Assembly: GCF_932526225.1 (NCBI RefSeq)
Contig: NC_064045.1
Coordinates: forward strand, 6,928,998-6,992,997
DNA length: 64,000 bases
From: Nematostella vectensis
Lineage: Eukaryota > Cnidaria > Anthozoa > Actiniaria > Edwardsiidae
Direction: 5' to 3'
The notes beneath the pieces were generated by a model. The model worked only from the letters and a program-made list of their open reading frames with translations. It did no database searches and was not told the origin of the DNA. The stretch's first letter is position 1; the number at the start of each line of letters is the position of its first letter. Both the position numbers and the translations under genes were made by a program. This document shows positions 11,913-23,600 of this stretch, one piece after another.

Positions 11913-12281
11913 CTACTGCCCAAAAGTCACACTTTTTGCTCTTCCAAGTTTGTTTTTTGTAATAAAGATATCGGAGTTTGATTTTTCTTCGTCCATTTTT
12001 GGCACACGTCTTCTTGGAGTTTCAGACATACCTCGTATCTCTCGCAATCTTCTGCGGAATTTCTGCTGTTTGTCCAAAGTCATAGTCTTTTCTGCTTTGT
12101 AAGTTTTGAGAAACAATCTTGTCTCTGACTCATAGTGTCGAATCTCTTTGCAAAGTCTCTCATCGTATTGTTTGTTAATTTTGTGAGCATATTCTTCAGT
12201 TTTTGAGCCCACAAAAACTGCTGCTTTTGGCTTCTCTTCACTCTCAAGCACAAGTTCTTTCCTTCTTTTGTAGTTCAGCAT
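11913..12281 (-). CDS. Small charged hypothetical protein, 122 aa
   Basis: Uninterrupted ORF from ATG 12281 to stop 11913. The product is about one third lysine, arginine and glutamate, with no membrane segment or signal peptide. It looks helical in the middle, and the C-terminal third has RRRVPKMDEE and ends AKSVTFGQ. Composition is protein-like rather than repeat-derived, unlike most ORFs here. I do not recognise the family. It may be a single-exon gene or the last exon of a longer minus-strand gene; no clear polyA signal or upstream exon was found. Confidence 0.42.
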   Translation of the reverse strand: MLNYKRRKELVLESEEKPKAAVFVGSKTEEYAHKINKQYDERLCKEIRHYESETRLFLKTYKAEKTMTLDKQQKFRRRLREIRGMSETPRRRVPKMDEEKSNSDIFITKNKLGRAKSVTFGQ

Positions 12282-12914
12282 TATTCTCTTGACCTTATCT
12301 TCAAGCTAAGCACTCAGTAAATCTCACCCTCCAGCAAAAGACAAATAAACATATCGGCGCGAAGTGCCGGCCCATAGCAACAAATACAGCACAGAAAAAT
12401 GGCATGATTTATTTATAACTGTACGACTACAATGTAAAGTTTGACAAACTCGACACCTGTAGTTTGCTCATCACGCTAAAAGATCTGCTTTGTAAATGGA
12501 TATAGCATTTGATCACTCCCGGTATTTACCAATTATCATACAAAAGAATGTTATGAAAACATTTCTGGTGTTGGGCCTAAAATAGCTTTTATTTGTGTAT
12601 CATTTTTCTTTTGTAACTTTATGCCTCTGAGCACAATAATGTTTTTGAAATCAATATTACATCTTTAATAGCTTTTCGGAATTAATGAATATTACTTCTG
12701 GTGTCAAAACTAGACAGCTTTTTGTTTATTTATCCTTTGGCGAATTTTTGTTTCGAGCTCAAATTACAAATCTCACAGCTCTCGAGAGACAAGAAACAAG
12801 TTTTTTAGTTCCCCCCCCCCCCCCCCCCTAAGTTTTCTTATATCCTTTCCCTTCAACTGTTCAATCTATTTGATCGAACAAATTATTCACGATGATCTAA
12901 GATTCTACATTACC
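12282..12914. other. Intergenic with a poly-C tract
   Basis: AT-rich, no gene seen. A run of about 18 C residues lies near 12811-12828, shortly before the 27-bp array. Confidence 0.5.
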
Positions 12915-15900
12915 TACGACGAGCAAAGGCATAATTACTAACGGCGCGCTAAGGGTCTATATTACTCACGGCACGCAAAGGGTCTATATTACTCACGGTG
13001 CGCAAAGGGTCTATATCACTCACGGCACTCAAAGGGTCTATATTACTCACGGCACACAAAGAGTCTATATTACTCACGGCACGCAAAAGGTCTATATTAC
13101 TCACGGCACGCAAAGGGTCTATATTACTCACGGTGCGCAAAGGGTCTATATTACTTACGGTGCGCAAAGGGTCTATATTACTCACGGCACGCAAAAGGCC
13201 TATATTACTCACGGCACGCAAAAGGTCTATATTACTCACGGCACGCAAAGGGTCTATATTACTCACGGCACGCAAAAGGTCTATATTACTCACGGCACGC
13301 AAAGGGTCTATATTACTCACGGCACGCAAAGGGTCTATATTACTCACGGCGCGCAAAAGGTCTATATTACTAACGTCGCTCAAAGGGTCTATATTACTCA
13401 CGGTGCGCAAAGGGTCTATATTACTCACGGCACGCAAAAGGTCTATATTACTCACGGCACGCAAAGGATCTATATTACTCACGGCACGTAAAGGGTCTAT
13501 ATTACTCACGGTGCGCAAAGGGTCTATATTACTCACGGCACGCAAAGGGTCTATATTACTCACAGCACACAAAGGGTCTATATTACTCACGGTGCGCAAA
13601 GGGTCTATATTACTCACGGCACTCAAAGGGTCTATATTACTCACGGCACACAAAGAGTCTATATTACTCACGGCACGCAAAAGGTCTATATTACTCACGG
13701 CACGCAAAGGGTCTATATTACTCACGGTGCGCAAAGGGTCTATATTACTTACGGTGCGCAAAGGGTCTATATTACTCACGGCACGCAAAAGGTCTATATT
13801 ACTCACGGCACGCAAAAGGTCTATATTACTCACGGCACGCAAAGGGTCTATATTACTCACGGCACGCAAAAAGTCTATATTACTCACGGCACGCAAAGGG
13901 TCTATATTACTCACGGCACGCAAAGGGTCTATATTACTCACGGTGCGCAAAAGGTCTATATTACTTACGTCGCTCAAAGGGTCTATATTACTCACGGTGC
14001 GCAAAGGGTCTATATTACTCACGGCACGCAAAAGGTCTATATTACTCACGGCACGCAAAGGGTCTATATTACTCACGGCACGCAAAGGGTCTATATTACT
14101 CACGGTGCGCAAAGGGTCTATATTACTCAAGGCACGCAAAGGGTCTATATTACTCACGGCACACAAAGGGTCTATATTGCTAACGGCACTCAAAGGGTCT
14201 ATATTACTCACGGCACGCAAAGGGTCTATATTACTCACGGTGCGCAAAGGGTCTATATTACTCACGGCACGCAAAGGGTCTATATTACTCACGGTGCGCA
14301 AAGGGTCTATATTACTCACTGCACGCAAAGGGTCTATATTACTCACGGCACGCAAAGGGTCTATATTACTCACGGCACTCAAAGGGTCTATATTACTCAC
14401 GGCACGCAAAGAGTCTATATTACTCACGGCACGCAAAAGGTCTATATTACTCACGGTGCGCAAAGGGTCTATATTACTCACGGTGCGCAAAGGGTCTATA
14501 TTACTCACGGCACTCAAAGGGTCTATATTACTCACGGCACACAAAGAGTCTATATTACTCACGGCACGCAAAAGGTCTATATTACTCACGGCACGCAAAG
14601 GGTCTATATTACTCACGGTGCGCGAAGGGTCTATATTACTTACGGTGCGCAAAGGGTCTATATTACTCACGGCACGCAAAAGGTCTATATTACTCACGGC
14701 ACGCAAAAGGTCTATATTACTCACGGCACGCAAAGGGTCTATATTACTCACGGCACGCAAAAAGTCTATATTACTCACGGCACGCAAAGGGTCTATATTA
14801 CTCACGGCACGCAAAGGGTCTATATTACTCACGGTGCGCAAAAGGTCTATATTACTAACGTCGCTCAAAGGGTCTATATTACTCACGGTGCGCAAAGGGT
14901 CTATATTACTCACGGCACGCAAAAGGTCTATATTACTCACGGCACGCAAAGGGTCTATATTACTCACGGCACGCAAAGGGTCTATATTACTCACGGTGCG
15001 CAAAGGGTCTATATTACTCAAGGCACGCAAAGGGTCTATATTACTCACGGCACACAAAGGGTCTATATTGCTAACGGCACTCAAAGGGTCTATATTACTC
15101 ACGGCACGCAAAGGGTCTATATTACTCACGGTGCGCAAAGGGTCTATATTACTCACGGCACGCAAAGGGTCTATATTACTAACGGCACGCAAAGGGTCTA
15201 TATTACTCACGGCGCGCAAAAGGTCTATATTACTCACGGCACGCAAAGGGTCTATATTACTCACGGTGCGCAAAGGGTCTATATTACTCACGGCACGCAA
15301 AAGGTCTATATTACTCACGGCACGCAAAGGGTCTATATTACTCACGGCACGCAAAGGGTCTATATTACTCACGGTGCGCAAAGGGTCTATATTACTCACG
15401 GCGCGCAAAAGGTCTATATTACTAACGTCGCTCAAAGGGTCTATATTACTCACGGCACGCAAAGGGTCTATATTACTCACGGTGCGCAAAGGGTCTATAT
15501 TACTCACGGTGCGCAAAGGGTCTATATTACTCACGGCACGCAAAGGGTCTATATTACTCACGGCACTCAAAGGGTCTATATTACTCACGGCACGCAAAGA
15601 GTCTATATTACTCACGGCACGCAAAAGGTCTATATTACTCACGGTGCGCAAAGGGTCTATATTACTTACGGTGCGCAAAGGGTCTATATTACTCACGGCA
15701 CGCAAAAGGTCTATATTACTCACGGCACGCAAAAGGTCTATATTACTCACTGCACGCAAAGGGTCTATATTACTCACGGCACGCAAAAGGTCTATATTAC
15801 TCACGGCACGCAAAGGGTCTATATTACTCACGGCACGCAAAGGGTCTATATTACTCACGGCGCGCAAAAGGTCTATATTACTAACGTCGCTCAAAGGGTC

Positions 15901-16735
15901 TATATTACTCACGGTGCGCAAAGGGTCTATATTACTCACGGCACGCAAAAGGTCTATATTACTCACGGCACGCAAAGGGTCTATAGTACTCACGGCACGC
16001 AAAGGGTCTATATTACTCACGGTGCGCAAAGGGTCTATATTACTCACGGCGCGCAAAAGGTCTATATTACTAACGTCGCTCAAAGGGTCTATATTACTCA
16101 CGGCACGCAAAGGGTCTATATTACTCACTGCACGCAAAGGGTCTATATTACTCACGGCACGCAAAAGGTCTATATTACTCACGGCACGCAAAGGGTCTAT
16201 ATTACTCACGGCACGCAAAGGGTCTATATTACTAACGTCGCTCAAAGGGTCTATATTACTCACGGCACGAAAAGGGTCTATATTACTCACAGTGCGCAAA
16301 GGGTCTATATTACTCACGGCACGCAAAGGGTCTATATTACTCACGGCACGCAAAGGGTCTATATTACTCACGGCACGCAAAGGGTCTATATTACTCACGG
16401 CACGCAAAGGGTCTATATTACTAACGGCACTCAAAGGGTCTATATTACTCACGGCACGCAAAGGGTCTATATTACTCACGGCGCGCAAAAGGTCTATATT
16501 ACTCACGGCACGCAAAGGGTCTATATTACTCTCGGCACGCAAAGGGTCTATATTACTCACGGCACGCAAAGGGTCTATATTACTCTCGGCACGCAAAGGG
16601 TCTATATTACTCTCGGCGCGCATGGTGTCTATATAACTAACGGCGCACAAAGGGTATTTATTACTCACAGTGCTCAAAGGGTCTATATCACTTAAAGTGC
16701 GCGCAAAGGCTCTATACCACTCATGGTGCGCAAAA
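12915..16735. repeat. 27-bp minisatellite, about 138 copies, with higher-order units
   Basis: The unit is GGCACGCAAAGGGTCTATAT followed by TACTCAC. Variants occur at GGCACG/GGTGCG/GGCACT/CGTCGCT and AAAGGG/AAAAGG. Edges degrade at both ends, as expected for an old array. The marker pair GGCACTC unit plus GGCACACAAAGAG unit recurs at 13024, 13618 and 14509, that is 22 and 33 units apart. Block order after 13618 matches that after 14509 for about 26 units. Since 27 is a multiple of 3, two frames stay open for over 1,200 codons on opposite strands (repeat peptides RAVSNIDPL and ARKGSILLT). Confidence 0.97.
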
Positions 16736-17668
16736 TGCCAATTGTTAAAGCGCCAAGGGTCAATTGTTCAAATCGCTAAGAGTCGATTTATCGGAGGGCG
16801 CAATAGCTACTCCTTGTCTGCATCCCCGACTTCAACATATCCGAAAGCATCAGAGATAGTTGCTCGTCTTGTATCATTGTCCTAACACACGTCACAAGGC
16901 CGTAGCCGAGGGTGGGGCACATTTGCAACCCACATCTTTTTTTTTTTTTAAATTATAAGGAAATGTAGCCCCCCCCCAATATTTTCTTAATATATTTGTA
17001 TTGTGCTCTTGTGTGGTATGCTCTAGCCTCCCTCGCAGGCGTTTTTAGGCAGGCGTCGCTCGCTCTTGCTAGGGAGGCTAGGCCTGTTACGGCTCTGCGT
17101 CGCTTTTCAAGGAATATTAGTTTCCAAAGAATAACTAAACTAGCCACATTCAGGATATGCCACTTTAATATTCTAATTATAGAAAAATAATAGTACAATT
17201 GATTAGGTTGTGCTATCTCCCCGGCGTCCCTTTTCGACGATGACTCTTCCCAAGATGCTCTTCGATCGACGCTATTTGATATTCTCCAATGCGCACGCGC
17301 AACAAAGAATAACGAACCTCGCACAACGAGCGGCATCATGGGAAGGGACACCACTGAAACGAGGCTCGGGAAGAGCGCTGAACATTTAGCGAAAAAAATG
17401 TGGGCGCAAAAGGCAATGGACCCTATTGTGTCAGCATAAAATGAAAACATAATGACAGACCCAGGTTAAGCTACTTGTGAGTGAATTTGAATAGTTCTTT
17501 CTATAACAAGATATCTCAAGGCAAATCTGATTAACACTATTAGATTGAAAGGATGGCTCAGAACACTCAGGGGTTGCTCTGAGCTTCTCTGCGTAAAGGT
17601 TTTGATGGACGTCAGGAACCCTCAAACTCGGCAAATGGCGGCGGCGACGATGACGGGTGCTGGATGAA
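16736..17668. other. Spacer between the 27-bp array and EIF3B 3' end
   Basis: No gene seen. A short inverted repeat (CTAGCCTCCCT at 17023-17033, AGGGAGGCTAG at 17071-17081) looks like a MITE remnant. ORFs here are short and unconvincing. The 3'UTR of EIF3B must begin at 17668. Confidence 0.4.
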
Positions 17669-20600
17669 TTATTCCTCGACGTCTATAATCTCTTCCTTTA
17701 CAAAGAATTCAACAACTTCCTCATCAATCTCTTGGGCTGTCTCCGACTCAAAGTCGTCAGTGTCTAAGCCTGATAGGGAAAAAGAAAGAATATTAAGTTT
17801 TTAACATGATCTGTTGTTGCTTTACATGTGTGACTAACTTTCGTTCTTGCCTTCCGCGAAAAATATTTCAAAATTGTAAAAGCAGTGTGTCTATTGGAAG
17901 TCTCCAGCGTAGCCTGCATTACACCTGCCTCTAGCCGCTCGATGCTGATAGATTAAAAAAAAAAAAAGAGAGAGAGAGAGACTGGCAATCCTTACCATTG
18001 CGCAGCTCAAGCCTCTGTTTCTTCTGCTGGATAAACTCATTGCTCTTCTTCTGTCGGTAGCCTTCAAACTCCTTCATCTTGCGACGCCGGCGCTCAATCA
18101 GTTCCTAGAATATGTGGGAACAGTGATGACTTCTCGGAACTCATACATGGTTTATATTAATGCATACAGTAAACACTCGTCTATAAGAACCCAGAAATAA
18201 CGAACCTACAGACTGAAATTTGGCATTTTAAGCACCTTTTATAAGAACCTTATCAGCCTGATGGGGGAGAATAGGATCTTACTGTATCTCATATATTTTG
18301 TTAAAATTTTCATTTATGGTTGATAAGAGAGAAAAAGGACTTTTAAATAATTTTTGGTACACAGCACTCATGGGCTTATGTTGTGGTCAGCATTGATTGT
18401 TATATTCATTGTGACTGATATTGTTCCGTGTATGGGCAACATAAGAACCTATTAACGCTGATCTTGAAAATTCTAGGTTCTTATATTCAGGTGTTTTACT
18501 ATAACTTTAAAGACGTATGACACTTGCCAAATTGCTAGGCTATCAAAATGGCATCTCACAGAGACCCTTTCAACAGTTTGTTCTATAAGTTACAAGTGTG
18601 ATTGTAGTGAATCAGCTGTGATGGGTTCAAGCATGACTTCCCCATTCAAGTATCACCAATGCACTTCACTTTTCCTCCAGGCATACATCAGGTGCAACAC
18701 AGGATGCAAGTGACGCCAAGATTGGAGGTCTCTAATATTATTTTTCCCACCCCAGGGCTCAAGAACAATCAGTTAACAACTAGCCATCAATGAGTCAACA
18801 TGTCAGGACAAATGCTCTGAGTGCTAAATTCAAATTTCATATTCTTAAGAGAACTTATATATCTATCTATCTAGAGATAAGCAATTTTACAAGAGACTTA
18901 TAACTTGTGACTGCTAGCTTCGCAGTTTATGATTATAATTGCCTGGGGGTGGGAGGAGCTTTCCCTTTTATATCAGAACCCTATGTTTAAACTTTATAAC
19001 ACAGGCTACCGTTGCCACATTGACAGTTTTTTTTAGCCAATAGAAAATTGTTAAACAAGCAATGTCTCTAGCCAACTAGCATGACAACGATGCCTCAATG
19101 CACTAGATGCAATGCACCAAGATGGGAGGTGCTGTTTGTACATCAAGATGGGATAGGCTGCAAAATAGTTTATCAAAATTTATTTATTTGTGTGGCCAGC
19201 CAAGCAAAGCAGTAAAAGCGATGCTGACTGATGTTGGTGCTGTTTTCACAGGGCAGGAGCTCAATCTGACAATACACAATTCTTACCTTGGAGGCCCTGG
19301 ACTGGCTCATGCGGTCCTTAATCTCAAAAGTGCGTTGGTATTTCTTGATGTCTTTCTTGAGTTTCTGGTGATCAGAACATCAAACATTGATATTGAAAAT
19401 GAACTTGTTTTATAGAGCTTATTACAAATTCTCTAAGCACTTCACGCATAACTGGTTTTCAATCATCAGTATTAAGGTTCTGACTGTCGCCCACAGTTTA
19501 CTATCATGAATGTGGGTAAGTGTGTAAACACTGTCATTGAAGTTGGTACCATGGGCCAGCATACCTAGCATTTTTTCTGTCTTACCATACGGGTTGAGAT
19601 GAAAACCTTCCACTTAACATCTTCAAAGAGGGAAGATGAGGGATTCACAGTTTTCAATGTATAGAGTAATTTTTTGACTCCTCAAAAATAATTTCCAAGC
19701 TTACATGACCTGGTCTCAAATCCAGGACATTTGGCTTCAAAAGCAAAGGCTGAACCACCTATCTATCACAGATCTTCACAATAAGAGGGGCATTTAGAAT
19801 ATGAACAAGTACTTGTGCTAGTGTAATCTAGAACAATGCACTCCATTCACACCTTAATAGCATCTTCATCCAACAGAGTTGCTGGGCGCGGTCTCCACAG
19901 AAACTGACAGAATTGGTCTAATGCATGTCGCTGTAGTAGCTTGCCTTGGAAGGACCAGATGAAGTACCCATTATCAACCTGCAAGAAAAAAAAGGTCTAG
20001 TTTACTACAACAGCTCCATACATGGGACATGGTTCCATAACTACACACGGCATGGCTACACACAGGGTATCTACGGCTTCCATAACTACACACAAGGCAT
20101 GCCTACACACAGGGTATCCATGGCTTCCATAACTACACACAAGGCATGCCTACACACAGGGTATCTACGGCTTCCATAACTACACACAGGGTATCTAAGG
20201 CTTCCATAACTACACACAGGGTATCTAAGGCTTCCATAACTACGCACAAGGCATGGCTACACACAGGGTATCTACGGCTTCCATAACTACACACAGGGTA
20301 TCTAAGGCTTCCATAACTACACACAGGGTATCTAAGGCTTCCACAACTACGCACAAGGCATGGCTACACACAGGGTATCTAAGGCTTCCATAACTACGCA
20401 CAAGGCATGCCTACACACAGGGTATCTACGGCTTCCATAACTACACACAGGGTATCTAAGGCTTCCATAACTACACACAGGGTATCTAAGGCTTCCATAA
20501 CTACGCACAAGGCATGGCTACACACAGGGTATCTACGGCTTCCATAACTACACACAGGGTATCTAAGGCTTCCATAACTACACACAGGGTATCTAAGGCT

Positions 20601-23600
20601 TCCATAACTACGCACAAGGCATGGCTACACACAGGGTATCTAAGGCTTCCATAACTACGCACAAGGCAGGGCTACACACAGGGTATCTATGGCTTCCATA
20701 ACTACACACAGGGTATCTAAGGCTTCCATAACTACACACAGGGTATCTAAGGCTGTCATAACTACACACAAGGCATGGCTACACACAAGGTATCTAAGGC
20801 TTCCATAACTACGCATGAGGCATGGCTAAAATAAACCTACACACACTAGGTAAGGCTACTACACCTACACAAATACATCATATGCAAAAAAAATTTAGAT
20901 GGCTTGTAGATAAAAATTACCACACAACTTCTTCATAAGTTATCATTTATTTTCACCCAAATCAGTGTCTAGTTAAGCTTGTAGCACACATGCAGAGAAA
21001 GGGGAATCATGAGGGTGTATGGTCTACTGTTATCAACCAACCTTATGTGCCCACCAGCTGACAGAGGTGGCGACATATCTTCCAGTGGGATCCCACTCGA
21101 CGTCAGTAGCCATGAAGTGCTCGGCCTGGTTCATACACACCCAGTCTCCTGTGTCATGGAACTCTAGGACTCCAGACATACTGATGAACAATTGAAAATG
21201 AATTAGGACAATAATGCAATGCACAAAACTGGGAACACAACAATACCTAGGCAGCAAAAGGTGTTTTATCAACTCAGTTGCACCAGCCAACCTAAGGTTT
21301 TGTTGTTGTGCATTAAAATTGGATTTTACAAGGGTGGTATAACAAAGTGCTAGCATCAGAACAATCTTCCATGTTCACATCACTATAATCAGTAGCAGAA
21401 CTGGCTTTGGAATATTTCATCAAGTGCTTGCACACAATCTTGAATTATCTTTAAAATAGCTATAGTGCATGATAACTGACTTCGTTGGCCCGCCAGAAGA
21501 AAACTAATGCTTTAACAAAAGTGAAGGGTTTTATAGTAATGATGCTCATATCTTAACAATACCTTCTCAAGCCAGCAAGGACACAGAACTGACCATTGGG
21601 CGACCAGCTGATGGTGTTAGCTTGACGCTTCTCATAAGTTTCTGGGGACACAAATTGTGCTAATGAGACAAGCACTAATTATACAAAGTCTGGCCATATT
21701 GTCCTTCAGTTCTTAGCTGTTTAGCATCAGAAACAAACTTCCTGGATCTCAGCACTAAAAATCAGTAGCAGAACTGGCTTAGGAAGAGTTCATCACTTGC
21801 TTGGGTGCACTGAGTGTTTGATTATGGCATTGTTCCTGGGGTAATAAGTGTAAAGTAAATAATCAAATTTTTACTTAAAGTGACTTTAAATAAACAAAAA
21901 TAAACACAAACAAAGAATGCATTATGTTTGTGTCAATTATGACATGATGGAAAAACCTGGAAAATGCACAATTTCAGATAGAGAAAGAAGGCACACTTCT
22001 TACAATGGCCATCAATTTTTAAAAAAAGTTGCATTTGACATTTTTTTTTTTGCTATTACTCACTAAGTACTTAAAAGTTAAAGTAATTTTCAGCCTTATT
22101 AGATGTGAAATGAGCTTTTTATAAGCGTTATGTCATGTTTTTTTTGTCATGTTAATTATAAGTTTGCATGCATATTTAATGACTATATGACTTACAATTG
22201 AAATAAACTCCACTCACTTTGCAAGTCCACACTTCCCTGCTTCTCCATGTTGTAGAAGCTGGCTGAGATTCTGCTGGAGTCACCATGGAGAACACAGAAC
22301 TTGCTACCGCCAGGTTCCCAAGCGAATGAGATGATGGGCTCTGCAACATTCCAATTATCAGTACAAACAAAGACACATGCTAAATCAATATGTTACAAAC
22401 AGCAAGAATACTGTATGCTATTTGTGCCTTATATCACTGAGGAAAAACAATATTTTAAGAAAACACTTAAAGTTATGTTGTGGTTTGAAATGCTTCTTGG
22501 TTTGAAATTGTTAAAACTGGTTTGAAAAGGGGATATTTGCATAATCTTTTATCTAGTTCTTTTAGTTACACCTCCCAACCCCCCAAAAATCCAAGCCCCT
22601 GTTTTATTAATGACTCCCCAAAAATAAAATCCCTTTTAGAATGCTAGGTATCCAAAAATGAGCTAGTTTGAAAAATTCAAACCAGTTTGAAAAAAATTCA
22701 AACCATGCCACATTTGAAACCACAACAGTTACTTCATGGACAACCTTGATACGGTAATACAGTGTCTCTGAACGTGAGATTAGGTAACAACGGAGGACTT
22801 CTTTATATTTTGGCTCTTTGGATTATCTGTCTGTCTGAAATAACAAGGTGTCCTAACAAGAGTAATTTTAAATAGTCATTTATATGTTACATAATACAAT
22901 ACAGGTTGTCATTTGAAATAAGTGTAAATGGAAATGTATTGTCATCAGATTGGAGCTTCCCAGCTATCAGCACTGTAAATCAGTAGCAGAACTGGCAAAG
23001 GAACCTTTCATCATGTTTGCACTTTGTACAACAGAGATTTTAGTGTCTTTTAAGAACATCACTCCTTTGTAATTGTGAAATGATTTGCTATACACAATTG
23101 AAGTCTGATAGATGAATAACAATAATAGCAATTGGAAATGGATGCTCTGCGTTATTTGGTGTTATGCAGGAACGTAACATGGTGACCTGTTTAAATATCA
23201 AACCTCTGAGAATAATGCCCCTCCCACCAAATGGAAACCTTGTGTTGGCCAGGCTGCTTACCTTTCATCTCCAAGCTGTCCACTGGGATCTGTCTCTCTC
23301 TCACACGGAACAGCTCAAAGTTATAGTAAAGTGCCTGAAAAAGAAGTCAAAGCTTGTATATTGTCATCTATTTCTACCCTGTTTTGTAACTCACAAAATC
23401 TGTGTCCTGTTGTCAAATAGCATGTTCTTAATAAAACTTTGTGGGTGGGGCTATTCAAAAGTATACAACAACACTTGTAAATTGCGCACTCTGGTAGGTC
23501 AGGGGCACGTGCTTCCCAAAAAAGTATTTTTTGAAAGATGTCACAGCACCTCTTGCACACTCTCTTGTTTATGACATGCTGTGAAGACCCTAAATCTGAC

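Noticed and set aside
12949-16677. Two opposite ORFs of 1,242 and 1,212 codons taken as giant repeat proteins
   Set aside because: They are the 27-bp unit read through. Opposite-strand frames are both open, no non-repeat domain is attached, and the unit length alone explains the openness.
12915-16735. CRISPR-like array
   Set aside because: Units are contiguous with no unique spacers, no cas genes are present, and the DNA is eukaryotic.
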